A stretch of DNA of 64,000 nucleotides from Phallus indusiatus (Eukaryota; Basidiomycota; Agaricomycetes; Phallales; Phallaceae): the NCBI GenBank assembly GCA_027605045.1, contig JAQFWX010000007.1, forward strand, positions 1,240,001 through 1,304,000. The letters run 5' to 3'. The position numbers and the translations under genes are program-made. Under the pieces are notes generated by a model. The model did no database searches and was not told where the DNA came from. It saw only the letters and a program-made list of their open reading frames with translations. This document shows, piece by piece, positions 1 to 13,074 of this stretch (position 1 is the stretch's first letter; each line of letters begins with the position of its first letter).

Positions 1-2528
1 TCTATCACCTGTGTTTCCACATCCAGGGAGTTTAGATAGGCATTGACCACACCTAGTAAACCGGGAAAATCATTCTGATATACATAACAACGGACTGAGA
101 AATGTCAAATATTCTTAATTCAGACAACTTACCTTCCCGTTGATGATTTCGTTGATAGTCATTTCTTCATACTCCAATTCCACAGGGAGCCTTTCTAACG
201 TTGGTGGCGGTTCCACTTCAGGAAAACAGTTCCGGAGGACTTTGTCTTTATAGCTTGGAAGGGATTGTTCACTACAAGGCGAGGATGAAATACTATCATT
301 AAGGTTTCCGAGACTCGAATTTCCATTAGTTTTCGTCTTATCTAAAGAACCGTTGCAGCCGCGAGTATATAGTCCTGATTTGGCTGTGCATACGCGTCCA
401 GGTGCAAGGATGTCTTTTCTAAAATAAAATTTTTCTTTATTGATTGCATCGCGGTTTTGTGCTCTGGTCATGTTCACATCCACCTGGTTTACTAATTTTA
501 AAACGAATAAATTTATAGCCAGCTTTGAAATACCTTTGAAATCGGAATATAGAAATTCAAACCGAGACTCAAAATCGCTCGAGATAGTAAAACCACAAAT
601 ATCGAGAACGCAGCGTTCTCAAAATCCGTAATCTGCACTTCCATACTTCGGAATTCGACACGCCATCCAATTTTGGAATTCGGGGGTGGAGGTTTGAATC
701 GTAGTGTTTGCCAATTAGTCGATTGTAAATTCTTCACAATAGTGAATCTCAGAAATGACGAAAAAAAAAATAGACGAAACATTTTTACGCACCTCAAAGT
801 GATTAGAACTGACAGTGTCATCTTGGTCCATCATCTCTTCAGAGACGATCAAAGGATCCCGAATGAATAGATGCGCAATGTGTTTTGCCAATAGATCATC
901 GACGTCTAGTAGAAGCTAGTATAGGTTAGGGATAACAGAGAAGCGGCACGCTTACCGTTATCACGCAGCCTGTTAAAGATGATTTCATCATAAGGGGAAG
1001 CGATATCGTTGTATTCAGCCCTGTTTCTCCAATCGCGAGAGATATACGAATCGACGCTGTCGTATCTAGACTTAGGAATCAGAAATTTGTTTTCCTTCAA
1101 CGGCTACGTAGGACATGTGAACAATCGACCGAGGAAAAAAAAGGGGAAACTACTGTACCTTCAGTCCTCTTTCTTCTTCAGTTCGGTCGTCAAAACTACT
1201 GGCCATTGCGTTCCAACGGCAGTCAACGTCCGCTAGATATCCCCTCCAAGCGGGACTAGCTGCTGTCAAGGCAAGCTAGATATGCAGTGGAAGAAAGACG
1301 AGGATACGCCTGAATCATGATGAAATGAATAAATATCTACAAAACATACCATGATAGGGCCGATCGGGATAAGAGCGTCATAAACACGCCGAGCTTCGGT
1401 GACGTTACAAGCCTGGAGAGTCACTTGCAAACAACAACAACCGGCACCAAAACCCATAGCATCCATATGGATGTGATCGACCAGTGCTGCACCATTCTTA
1501 GCCTCTATAACAAGCGACAAAAATTCAACCCGAGGAATAAATGGCTAGTAGTTGAAAACCCAACCTTGGTCTTCTGGGTATATATCACGATCCCAAGGAA
1601 TGGTAGAATCGATAAATGGCTTGGGAGTTTTACAATCGAAAAATATAGGCAAATTGATGGCTAATTTTGAGCCCCGTCTTTTGCGGATATTAGCTGTAAG
1701 GGTACTGCATATATTATTAGAAAAAAATACAGAATCCCGCTTGCCGGGTGAAAAGAAAAGGCAGGGCTGACAGAAAGCGGGGATGCGGACTTATTAATTC
1801 GTGCGGAAGGAAAAGACTGTGACTGGTAGTCTCATTGCGCGGAATATCATAGTATGGCTCTGTGAAAATTCCGGAAACTCCTAGACGAGGGAAGCAGGTC
1901 ACCGTTAGAAGTTTCTCATGTGGCTTTAAATAGCGTTTAGCTAGTGTTCGCCTGCGCCATCATGATTCATGATTGAAACTTGATCTGTTAGGTGACAAAA
2001 GAAGGGACAAACCGATATTTCATATTTTTTTCCACTGAGAGAAGATCCTGTAGTGAACCAGTGTATGGTACACCAGGGGTCGACTCCAGCATGTATTGAT
2101 TGTACTCGGGATGGAACACTGGCGGAGGGACGGCATTGCTAGACAAGATTTTATACTAGCTCGAAAACAGTTTTCAGCTGCTTACATATCGATGGGAATG
2201 TTTTCTGACACTTCAAGATCGTTTCTAACATCGGCGAGCTTCTGCACAATTTCAGACTGGCGGAGCGAAAGATGGGCTGTTTTTGCTTTGTCATCGAAGC
2301 AAACGACCATGTATTCGATCTATAAGACGCCATCGTTAAATTCTAGGGAAATGTGCCAGATAGAGTCAGCTACTGCACCTCATCTCCCCACAAAAATTCG
2401 TCTCCATGACGGTCCTTTAGTCTGAGCCAGATTTGAAGGAATTGGGTTATGCCATGCGATCTGACATGGTCCGCATACTTCTTTCCCTCACGCCACGACA
2501 AAGGTGTCCCAAGTGAAAGCAATCCCAT
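1..2528 (-). CDS. GCS1: Glutamate-cysteine ligase catalytic subunit (partial, 3' end outside window)
   Basis: Cytosolic enzyme that joins glutamate and cysteine in the first, rate-limiting step of glutathione synthesis. The start codon is at 2526-2528 and opens with [12 protein letters not shown], then a YADHVRxHGITQFLxIW segment and a GDEIEYM-like stretch, the typical eukaryotic N-terminus. Downstream exons carry an AFG-type [15 protein letters not shown] segment with [15 protein letters not shown] (about 1350-1490), [13 protein letters not shown] (about 1210-1255), [14 protein letters not shown] (about 1030-1085), [13 protein letters not shown] (about 850-895) and [10 protein letters not shown] followed by [16 protein letters not shown] at the left edge. 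Several short introns interrupt it. The last part of the protein lies beyond base 1. I saw no internal break. Family assignment is firm; exact exon borders were read by eye. Confidence 0.93.
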
Positions 2529-2723
2529 CGCACAACGACGTCAGCCCAAAGAATTCTGAAATCGGATAAGAAGTTTTTAATCCTCTTTTGACCAATGTGT
2601 GAATCGGGCTTTATCAAGAAAACTTTTCGCGGCGGGCATTTGAAGATTGGTTTTTTTCTAAATTCTGAATACTGAATAGAAGAAATCAAACCTATAATAA
2701 TACATAGCCTGTGGCTAGCTCTC

Positions 2724-2932
2724 AGTAAAAACCGCAATTCAGCGGAATTCACGATTCGTAATATGATCCGTTTTTTTACGAGTATAAATTACTTTGAGAT
2801 GAGATTACTGAGGTACGGCAAAATATTTGAATGAGATACGTCGTGCCACATTCAAAACTCATATTCAGTAATTTGCTTGTAAAAAAAGGGGACCATATTA
2901 CGAATTGTTAATTCCCTTAATTCCGTTTCTAC
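2724..2932. mobile_element. MITE-like fold-back element with long terminal inverted repeats
   Basis: The left arm (about 2724-2790) and the reverse complement of the right arm (about 2869-2932) align over roughly 60 bases with scattered mismatches. Both contain GAATT, ATTCGTAATATG and a run of T followed by AC. The interior is about 80 bases and non-coding. Size, AT-richness and long inverted termini fit a miniature inverted-repeat transposable element. No clear target-site duplication was seen, so insertion is inferred rather than shown. Confidence 0.55.
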
Positions 2933-3041
2933 CGAGTGCATGGGACTTCTGTGTTGTTGAGTCGGATATCCTTGAATGGTTGGAATTGTTAAGAATTGAA
3001 TAGGCAAACGGGATTTATTTATTTACTACTCACTCGTACAC

Positions 3042-3151
3042 GCCCAACTGGGCCTCAACGTCATTTTCACGGAATTGACCCGCTTACTTACTGAATAGAA
3101 AACCGAATGGGAGCTGAAAAACGTGAAATGACCTTGAGGCCCAGTTGGGCC
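3042..3151. repeat. Inverted repeat, about 29-bp arms with 50-nt loop
   Basis: The left arm at 3042-3070 (GCCCAACTGGGCCTCAA then a GTCATTTTCAC tail) is matched by the reverse complement of 3121-3151 with about one substitution and one indel. Homology stops at the arms on both sides. The outer CCCAACTGGG block is itself nearly palindromic. It could be a small fold-back element or a transcript hairpin. Confidence 0.6.
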
Positions 3152-3780
3152 TTCAAAATTACAGCCTCGACAAATGAAAATTGAATAGGCTATGGCTTGT
3201 AACGACAGAACTCCGTTGCCACCGCGCCACGTGTTACTAGTGCAACATGCTACTGAATATAAATCAATATCTGAGGCCTGAGACCGAGAGGCCCATTGCT
3301 TCGATTCAAACCTTCAATTTACTACGCGCGTGCTTCATCTTCACTTCCTGGCATCTTCATGATGCTTCAAAGGAGCTGTCGAGACTCGAGGTGTCAGTGT
3401 TCTTTATTCCATCGGCCTAATCGATATTACTTATGTAATTCACATTGTATTGATACTAAGAATCTTAGTATGTTATTGTCACATTGAACGATTGTGCTTG
3501 CCTATATTACTTCCGGTTGATTCATGGTTAAGACGTACAAAAACTTCGGAATGAAAAATTGGATGCATGAGGATGACCACAACAACGATATTTCTGTGAT
3601 TTCGTTGAGGCAATTAATTAGTCCTTAATAATAAAAGGGACAATGTTCGAAGCAATTAAGTATTATTACAAATTAAAGTTCAGAATGCTCCACATACTGC
3701 ATGAGATTGATGCATCATGAACAAGTCGACTGTATTCACATATACGCGCATTTCCTGATCGTAAAACAATCCAACACAGC

Positions 3781-5441
3781 TCATAAAAGAGGGGTTTCCT
3801 CAAACGCTCCAGAACTGAACCGATAAAAACTAATAACCCCACAATCCACAGCGGCAATTACGACCGTTTTCTTTCCGTTTTTCAAAACTGCAAACGGATG
3901 CGGAGGTCTTTGCATTGGAATCCAATTCTGAAGCGGAGGTTTCGCTAATCCTATCCACGACAGTAAACGAGTCCATAATGAAAACGACGTCTCTGACATG
4001 GGATCAGGTGCTCCAGAAGCTAATTTCGTCTCTGGGTTGGGTTTTGTCACTTTTCCTTTATTCTTTTGACGAGGAGGTGGAGGACCTGTTTCGGGAAGTT
4101 GATCCCACAAATCCGATAATTCGCGTAGTGTTGGTAGTGGGGTCGTTCTTGCACTGAGTGAACATCAATGAACGCTGTCACGCTTCATTAAAGGAAACAT
4201 ACTCTACAACAACTAGGGAGAAGTCACAGGCCGGAGGAGCTGTTTTACGAAACGGCGTTATAGGTTTATACACATTGTAAAATAGCTTATACGGAGATGG
4301 TGTGATGGGCTGCGAAGGTGGGTATAAGACAGCTTTGTGACCGGAAGGTATAAACCGTAAGGACTTATACAGCGATGCTAAACGAAAATTAAGAAAAGTG
4401 TGATTTGGTATAGAAAAAAAGACTTACAATAGTTTTTGGCACAACCAAGAAAAAGTCCTAATCTAATAGGCCTCCACCAGTTTATTCGTTGGAACAACCA
4501 CCTCCATAGATTAGTAAAGAAATGCTTAAATCGATGGAAACGAGGTAGATCGGAATGGACCAATGGCGGAGGTGTAGGATAATGGTCGTTCGGCGGATGA
4601 GTACGCAGAACGTTGAACCCTAGTCGTTTTAGGTACGCATAAACCTATAATCTCACCAAATTAAAAGAATTATTCAATGTCATCTTAAAAACTGACATTA
4701 TATTTTTCAAGTGTCAATTCATCCTTTCCTATCATTTCGGCATAAGCTTGTTGAACAGTCATGGGAACACCATACATCCGGAAATGCTCTTCTTGGGCTT
4801 CGACATTTTTTCCCTCCAATTTGAGAATTTCATCTATTCCAGATTTATACCTCCAACAAAACAGACTTCCGCGCTCGACGAGATATAAAGCTTCTTCTGG
4901 TAATAACTCGGTTCTTTTTCTTAGCTTTGAGACGCCGTCTTCTGACCAGACAGGACGTGGAACGGAATGCCCAATGCCATTGAATAACACCCCCCGTATT
5001 TGAATCATTGCCGCGCGTGATATATCCGGATACCAGATAGCGTGACTGATAGACTTACTATGCAATCGTAAGCATCGGATAATAACAACTTCGCGAATAG
5101 AATAGAATGTACATACTTCGATATTGCTCGCTCGGCTTCTAAGGCGCTGAACATTGCATCTCTAGACCGATTCAAACTAAAAGTCTGCAAGTTACTTGGT
5201 CCGCCCTGCGTTGGTTCGAATTCCTTGTCACCTCGTTTGGGAAGAACAGGCTTGGACAACGAAGAGGTAAAAGTTCTGAAAAGCTGATGATCAGACCATC
5301 TTCACGGTATATAAGAAACGCGTTGTACTTCAGCTTAGTCCAATCAGGCACGCCCTCCTCGTCTTCTGATAGTTCGTGATCGTTTTCCGCGGCATTATGA
5401 AGATTCGGAACGACGCTGGGTTGAGCGATGTTGTCGTCCAT
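3781..5441 (-). CDS. SEN54: tRNA-splicing endonuclease subunit Sen54
   Basis: Structural subunit of the heterotetrameric endonuclease that cuts introns from pre-tRNAs. Five or six exons read in frame from the start at 5441 (MDDNIAQPSVV) to the stop at 3781-3783. Diagnostic segments are KPVLPKRGDKEFEPT and RSRDAMFSALEAERA (about 5110-5265), LLPEEALYLVERGSLFCWR (about 4850-4905, the Sen54 N-terminal domain), VYAYLKRLGF (about 4615-4645) and a C-terminal PHPFAVLKNGKKTVVIAAVD followed by GVISFYRFSSG. The first intron joins codon phase correctly (AA|A). It shares a 136-238 bp divergent promoter with the F-box gene. No lesion seen. Confidence 0.92.
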
Positions 5442-5557
5442 GTTATGACAGAAATTGATTCAAGCGCCACGCTTATTGATGGATGGTCTGAAGCTGAAGC
5501 TGAAGGTCTGATTGTCTGTGTCCCTGCGTCAGAATTGAGAATCTGCTTGGTTTGGAC

Positions 5558-5563
5558 CACGTG
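5558..5563. promoter_or_regulatory. CACGTG E-box between SEN54 and F-box gene
   Basis: A perfect CACGTG palindrome (in CCACGTGAC) lies 117 bp upstream of both the SEN54 ATG and the internal F-box ATG at 5680. That symmetry favours 5680 over 5578 as the F-box start. E-boxes of this form bind Cbf1/bHLH proteins in fungi; binding here is inferred. Confidence 0.45.
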
Positions 5564-5679
5564 ACATTCGGCCACCCGTGCCAGACCGTGCCAGCAACTT
5601 AACCACGCCTTCGTCCATCACATTAAAAATTCTGTTTAAAAGCTTGAACAGATTTAATCAATCTTCAAATGAAGACGTT

Positions 5680-7640
5680 ATGCACAGCTTGTCATTTCTT
5701 CCGACCGAAGTTATAATCCGCTGTCTCACCTTCCTGCCTTACAAAGACTTAGTGGTATGTACTGGCGTATCAAAGCAGTTCAGGGACATAATCGACGCGT
5801 CTGCGACGTTAGAATATATCCTCGAACTAGGAATCGCTGGTCTAGAAGATGCTTCTGATCGTGTTTCGTCAAGCAAGCACGGTAGGAACCAACACACGAC
5901 TGCCGACCTTTTACGAGCTCTACGGGAGAGAGAGCACGCCTGGTCCACGCTGAGTTGTACCAGCTCATGGACCATTCCCGTTGGCAAGCGATATATCGTC
6001 TGGGAACTATGTGGGCCCGTGTTTGCAGGCTGTTACCTTCGCGGCTCAACGCCGCCCCTTCACGGTATAGCGTTCAACATGATCGATGTGTTCGACCTCT
6101 CAAATCGTACGGCGCAAGGGCCAATGGTTTCTTTAACTTTGGACAAATCCTTTTACAACTTCTCAATCGATCCAGGCCAAGACCTTCTAGTAGTGGTTGA
6201 GGAGGTACCGCCACTGGCGTATGTGCAATCGACCAAACCAGCCTCTCGACTAACGAATCCTTCTAACAGCCTTGCTTGGAAGCTACACATCCGGTCGCTT
6301 TCCTCAGGGCTTCCTTATAACCAAGTTTACCCTTTTGCTTGCGCGGAATCACAATCACGAGACGCAAAAGCAAAGTATCACCAACACAATTATAACACGA
6401 TATATATTCCAGTTGCCCACGAAAACTGGCTGAATGAGAATGGATACCCAGGAGCAACGGACATTCAAATATTAGGAGATGTAGTTTTATTCGCACAACG
6501 TCGCGGTCCAAGCGGCTCCGGTGGCATAGCGGTCGCGAACTGGAAAACAACCGAAATCATATATGTCAGTACTTTTTTGAGAGCTTTTTTTTATTGAAGT
6601 GTCTTGAGCTGGCTTGTAGATAACGTACCCATCTTGTGGTGACTGGTGCTGCACTCTTCTATCCCAGAATGAGCTTCTGGTTGCCAGCCGGTCAAATTAT
6701 CGTCGGGCGCCATTGATTGAATATTATACCCTTAGTGCCAATTTCCGCTCAAGAACTACTTCTGAGAAATGGGATCCACCTCGTGTTGTCTTTGAATTGC
6801 CTTTCATAAACCACAGTTCTTCGGGTCCAAGTGTACGAGGAACATGGCGTCCTGCGTACTGCTATACTCAGGCATCTTTCATGCCCAAATCTTTCTCTCC
6901 GTTTCTCTCATCCTCTAACCCACCTCTATTTTTCCATCCTTCGAACCCACAACTGATTGCCATCCGATTCATTGACACTACCGCCGGTGGACTAAGATCA
7001 CGGAAGCGAAGCAAGATCGACATGTTCATTCATGTCGGGCATTTAAGGAAGCATGCATACGCCCGGCAAAGTGTTGTACTGCACGAAGAAGTCAATCCAG
7101 ACAGAATCGCGCTTACGCCTATTCCGTGGAACGACTGGGGTCCAATGACCACCCGGATTTTAAGTGCCGTTCTTCCAAAATGTTGGCAGCGGAATATTCG
7201 AGGGTATCGCGTTCTGCTTTTTGGGGCTGGATCGAATTCGCCGGACAATAACGGGATGTCTAGAGGTGATATGGTTCTTGATTTTAATAGCGATTTATGG
7301 GACAATTCTGTCGATGGCGTGATCTGGCATTCCTCCAATATTATCTTAGGCGAAGAAGATTCTGAATATTACCCACGTCCTTTTCGAAAAAGCGACTGGG
7401 CGATCACAACCAGTTTGCCATATCGCCAGATGCGGGCACCGCGAAGTTCTCCTTATTTACAAGGCGAGAATCTCAGTGGTGTTTCTGATTATGCCATGCT
7501 TGGCGATGATATAGTTTACACTGAAGTGAGTTTTCTTGTTGTTTATAACCTTTGCTTATTGTACTCAACTCGCTCAATAGATGGATCGAGCTGAATTTGG
7601 CTCTCTAAAGGCGTTTCGTGTTCTTCATTTCGGAGATTGA
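5680..7640 (+). CDS. F-box protein
   Basis: Probable substrate-recognition subunit of an SCF ubiquitin ligase. The protein opens with LSFLPTEVIIRCLTFLPYKD followed by LVVCTGVSKQFRDIID, a clear F-box, and continues with several hundred residues resembling the beta-rich C-terminal half of basidiomycete F-box proteins; no WD40 or LRR signature could be read. Three exons: intron 1 about 6564-6620, intron 2 about 7526-7580, then a short last exon (MDRAEFGSLKAFRVLHFGD) to the stop at 7638-7640. An in-frame ATG at 5578 would add 34 residues, but it lies only 15 nt after the E-box, so 5680 is preferred. The target is unknown. Confidence 0.8.
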
Positions 7641-8172
7641 TGTATAGCGAGGTTATCTTACTACTTTGATTAGTACAATTGCAAGTAGTTAGTATTCTTC
7701 TAAAGTTAAAGTGAACGTTCAAACGTGTTCATGAATGATTTCGAATACTCATGCGTTGAGTAATCCTGCTTTTAAAGCGCAACGGAAGGTGAAATTAACT
7801 TGGAACACGACGAAATACGAAAACGTTGTTCTCTAAACCTTGGCGTAATTGAGTAAGGGTTGGACGTCAAAGGTTCACAACAACGGATTAAGCGGATAAT
7901 TATAATTATAATTAAGTATGTAGATAGTACACAGTATTATGAAGCTACGATATAGGATACAATCTTTCCTACTACAAAAGCAGAGTTTACATCTTGTGTA
8001 CTATTGGTTCTACAGAGAACGAAAATGTTTGATTACAAAATCTTAAGCGATGAGGAAGAATTTAAATGTAAAATAATGAAAAAAGTAAAGCTGTGACAAT
8101 CATCAATTGTGATTGATTAGTTGAATATTGGTCTGTATGACTCGAGCTTCATGTGTACTAGCATTTGTGATT
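7641..8172. other. Convergent intergenic region
   Basis: AT-rich spacer between the 3' ends of the F-box gene and the SNF2 gene, with a TAATTATAATTATAATTA run near 7896-7914. It probably holds both 3' UTRs. No gene or repeat family seen. Confidence 0.6.
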
Positions 8173-11100
8173 TCATGCTCTTATTCCGAACACTAGACAA
8201 CATATATATAAACATCCAGAATCAAACAATTTACGGTACTCACAATTAGCGAGGTCTCTAACACTTAGACGTTTCAATTTGACTGCTCCACCTTCTCCCA
8301 GAGAACCATCCATGAGGGTTTGCTAAGAAGATTTAGTCAGTTTGGAACGTCAAGCATTTTGGCGATCATTCTAACCTTTCTGTCTTGAAGGGCTAAGATT
8401 CTTGACTCAACGGTGTTGCAAATGACAAGTCGATCAATTGTAACGTTCCTCGTCTGTCCTAGACGATGTACTCGGTCGAATGCTTGCTGTTCTACTGCAG
8501 GCGACCAACCCAAATCAAGTGAGATTACGTGGTTCGCACGAGTCAAGTTCTAGTTCGCATTAGTCCCCGAAACTTTTGATAGCGACATTTGGTACATACC
8601 AATCCAGTACCACCTCCTTTGAGAGACATCAACAAAACACGAGCTTTGCCATTGGCCATGAAGGTACGAATCGTTTGTTCGCGCTGAGGACGAGTCATGT
8701 CACCCTGGTATCTAAACATCAGTTGTGTTAGTATAATGACGTTTCAAAGTTATAAACAATCAATGATACCTGACGTAGGTAAACCCGTGTTCGTCCAAGT
8801 AATCCGCTGCTAAATCGAGGCAGCTTGTCCATTGAGATACCACCATAGTCTGTCTTCACTTAAGTATGATAAAATTTGACAAGTACAAGCGTTTCACCTT
8901 CTCATATTGTGTCTGCTCATCTTCCGCCCATGCTTGTAGCAACTCCATCATTCTCTGCATATGGCTAGTAAAAATAGAGGCAAGTGCGGCTGAAAGTTCA
9001 CATACCTTCAACTTGGTAGAAGGTAAAAATTTCCTTATTTCACCTTTCATCTTTCGAGTTCGACGTCTGACGACTTTGGGTGGCAGCAATATCTCATCTT
9101 CGTTATCGGACAAGACAACGTTTCTCTTTCTTTTAGAGCGCTTTGGAAGATTGTCATCTTCTTCTTCATCGGTATGGACGATAAACGAATCGTCGTCATC
9201 GTCATCATCTTCATAATCACTGTTCAAATCAGCATAAGAACGACGAGCTTTCTTTCGGCTTCCGCGTGTCTTCTTTGCCGTACTATTCCCTGCGCTCTCT
9301 TCCTCCTCATCCGATTGGTCTTTCTTGTTGACAAGCATGACGTCGGGATCAATAGGCATCCCGTCTTCGTCATCACTATCCACGTCCGAAGCGACGACTG
9401 CTGCGTTAGTTTGGTTCCCTTCTAGGTTAAGCTCGGCATCGGTTGGCTCAAAGGCGGATCGCAGGAATATATGGTCTTTCTGAATTTTGAAGCCACAAGT
9501 CGGGCACGAGCGTTCAGTAGAAGCGAAAGGCTCTTGATTTTGCTCGTTGACGACGCCCCCCGCCTCCGGGTGAGGTACTGGCTCTGGTTCTATCTTACGC
9601 GTCATGCATGTAACAGTGATTGAAAATTCCTCAAACTCACCCAAACAGGCCTTGCAAAATGAGTGGCCACAAACTGTAATAACCGGATTGTTGATCGCGT
9701 CAAGGCAAATCTAAGCAAGCATAGAGTTAGTGAGCAAGACGCTCGCCGCATCGCTCGGAACGTACCGGACAATCCTCTCCTTCAATCGTCGCATCTAAGG
9801 ATTCTTTCTCAGCAGCCATACGCGCAAGAACAATCTCTTTTCGCATGTTCTTCATCTTTTCAACGTATTCCTTTCCGACAGAGATGGTTGCACGATGGAT
9901 TTCTGATTGATCTTCGAGTCTGACAACCAAGTTGTCCTCTGGCCTCATAAAAGCGTCTGCATTTTCTTGGACAAGCGCAGGATGTCCGCAGGTCTGCCTG
10001 AGTCGCAAAAGTAGTACAAAAACGTGCGAGTAATTCTGTGAAAAAGATCAACTGGGAACTTTCGAGCAAAGTACGTTAACAACCTTCAGCACGGTTCCGG
10101 TTCTTAGGTACCTGTTAAATATCATCTGCGATTTTTTCTCGATCTATAGAAATGTTACTTAAGAGTATAAGATTGTCATAGAAACATTAGCTTACAAGCT
10201 CGTAGATATCTCGCTCTTCTTTCGAGAAAACCAAATGCTCCAAGCGAACTTCTTTGGGTGGGAGCTCAACAAGTCTTTTCCCGTCCAACAAGGAGTCCTT
10301 CTTACGACGCAATAAGCAAGTATTGAGAATTGCTTGCAGTCGAGTTGTTGCAAGTTCAGCTTTATAATTTTCTTTTACTATCAGTATCCCCAGCTTTTCG
10401 ATAGAAAACATTACTCACGAGCGGACTGTTCATAACTAGTGATATTCTGTCTGAAATGTGTCCAGTCTGCCAACATAATAAATATATAACTATATCATAA
10501 AGCATCGACACTCGAGGTAACCCACCATTCCAAGGCCGAATTCTCACTGAGCTAGGAGTCAATCATAGCGCAACGAAACATCTTACAGAAACAACTTACA
10601 GAATCGAAGTAGACTGTAGCAGTCTGTCAGAGTATTAATCACGGGCGTTCCCGTTAAGCACCATCGATATTTAGAATCCAGCTCGGTGACGACGTTCGAG
10701 GCCCCTGAATTGAGTTGTGCCTTAAGTTCGGAACCTACATACAATCATCGAATGAAACTCACGAGTTCCTCTATTTCTGATATTTTGCGCCTCATCGAGA
10801 ACGACACGGAACCATTTCATTCTCATGATCAACCCCTACAGGAAGTTCTAAAAAAAACTTCAAAACGCCAGAAGAAAAAGCTTACCCGTCTCCTCACGAC
10901 TCGTTTGGTGTCGTCATCAGAAGCAATGAAATCATCGACCGAGTTCTTCCTCTTCAGCTTCTTCTGATCGTCTGGCCATTCATATGATAAAGTCTAAGTT
11001 AAGCGTAAGCTATAATCTCTGATGCCCTTTTAAGTTACACTTACCCCATAGGTCGTTATGACGACGTCATACTTCTGAAGCTCTCTGAGAGACTTCACTT

Positions 11101-13074
11101 TATTCGGACCTACAATTCATAAGCACCCATATACCGAAGGATGGGAACAATCCTCGCACCATGATAAACATAACAAGACAAATGTCCATCAGTTTTCGTC
11201 TCAATCTGGCGTCTATGAGTGAAACGTTTTCATATATGCACATACAACTCAACGCACTTCTGATTTCCACTGGTCTAAAAGGGCAACTGGAGCGCATACT
11301 AGCGTACTCTTGACCGCAGGATCATCCGATCGGTTCTGCATCATAGTCGCAATCCTTTGTAAAATATGTGAGGTTCCATATATGCGTTACCATATTCACT
11401 GGCTGAGCTCACATCTGCATACTATGGGAATATTAAGAAATGTACAGCCTAACGATCAGCACATATGAATAAACATACGTTTTCCCAAGACCCATCTCAT
11501 CAGCTAAAATTCCCCCTCGGTGATAACCCTGCTCGTGTTCGAGCATCCAGCACACACCTAATGTCAGTCAGAACGATAGTTAACAGTGATTCAAGAGCAT
11601 ATAATACCAATGAGCTGATGAGGTAAAAGCGACACAGTCATGAAAGGAAGGTGTTCTCCCAATTTCCTGAGACCAAGTTTTTCTAACGCTTTATCGACTG
11701 AGGCGTTTCCATCGAAAAATTCCGCATTTCCGGCCTCAACAATGAATTGGCTTAAGCTATATAGCTGAGTTAGGATAGGTTCAGTGGTAGAAGGAACTTA
11801 AATAATACCCCTTAGAGGACGACGTAAACCTGACGTAGTCGTTCAAATCGTCGAAATCGCCAACGTCACCATAAGAAGCTTTAAAAGGGACCGAGGCTGG
11901 TACATTGGTGGGGAGAAATTCATCCTTCATGTTTACGTTGTTACTTGCGAGGTTCTTTGAGTTCGCTGACATCGGATTATATCCGTCAACATTACCGTCG
12001 AGCTGCGAAAGAGGTTGGGCCAAGTTTGAGTACAACGGTTTCTGGTCGTCGAGATATGGATCTGTCTTGATTTTCCTAGGAGCCGCAGAGCTCGTTTTTG
12101 GGACTACACGGTCTGCGTCATAGCTGGAAGAAACTCGTCTTGAAGAAGCCGAGGGTGCACGTTGTGTATTCAAAGAATGACCGAACAAAGGCAAGTCTTC
12201 TTGTTTCGTGATTTGTGTCACATCGATTTCAGGCAAAGGTTCTATTTTGAATATAGCTGCTGACGAGTGACGACCCTTTCTTGAACCTTTGTTCAGCCTG
12301 AGATGAGGCATCGTCGTTCGCGTAAGTTTGATGTCCTCGTTCTCTGCGAATTCCTGTTTTATATTAGCAGGCATTGACATCCTTCGACTTGAACCGGCAT
12401 CCTTCAGCTTCAAAAACGTTAGGATAAATAGGGGGCATAAAAGCAACGACGATACAGACCATGTTCTTTCCTAACATTTGTTTCTATGAAATGTTATGAC
12501 TACCACCCAATACCACGCATAAATGATAAAGGCTTACCGAAGCTTGAATCCGTGCCTCTCGAGCGTAGATATGTTGAGGTAGCTCCGCGTGTTTCTGAGA
12601 TTGTGGTTATGTTATCTTATGGATTACATTTAGGGGAAAGAACCATTTACGCGAAAGGCAGCGAGAGATCCAATACCCTCGTCTATGTCTTGACCTCCAT
12701 TTTTGGTATCAAGTACTATTATAGTTTGACCGCATCGATTCTCCAAACATTGAACAAAGCCATCTAAAAGAATTGTATTCAGTTTGTATGATAGGCGCGT
12801 TCTCATTGCGGAAAAAGACGCGTCTAAAGGTCTGGGTACTTACATCCATATCCAGGATGAGGTATTACGCGAAAATTAATGTCGTCTTTGTTAGACTCGA
12901 CGTGTTTTCGAAGTTCCTGAAGGTACCCAATAGGAAGAGTAGCATTCTCCTGTAATGAAACGCCTTAGAAACTGGAAAATAAACGCGCTCCGTACGGCAA
13001 AGAATGATCACCTTTCTGATTTCCAAGGTGCGTCTTGCAATTTCATGCAGTTCGATGTCATCGACGCGTTCCAT
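8173..13074 (-). CDS. SNF2-family ATPase with internal RING finger (Uls1/Rad5-16 group)
   Basis: Nuclear DNA translocase of the SNF2 superfamily with a RING domain between helicase lobes, as in Uls1, Rad5 and Rad16. The start at 13072-13074 ([15 protein letters not shown]) is followed by a long low-complexity N-terminus. Motif I is [13 protein letters not shown] (about 11480-11520), motif II is LDEAQNIRN (about 10780), motif III is WCLTGTP (about 10655). The RING reads [17 protein letters not shown], then SCPTCGF (about 9480-9780). An acidic, basic and D-run linker (about 9050-9400) precedes lobe 2 with [17 protein letters not shown] and ILALQDRK. Two final introns give a terminal exon ending in LFGIRA at 8173. 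Many introns; all junctions tested kept frame. Paralogue identity within the group is not settled. Confidence 0.85.

Larger units (their letters stand above)
2529..3780. other. Intergenic region with two fold-back repeats
   Basis: No gene recognised between the glutamate-cysteine ligase start and the 3' end of SEN54. The stretch holds two separate inverted repeats, listed individually at 2724-2932 and 3042-3151. The remaining sequence is AT-rich with only short open frames that match no family I know. Confidence 0.6.

Noticed and set aside
3290..3330. Possible tRNA B-box (GATTCAAACC-like)
   Set aside because: No matching A-box or cloverleaf could be drawn around it; no tRNA gene was found anywhere in the window by eye.
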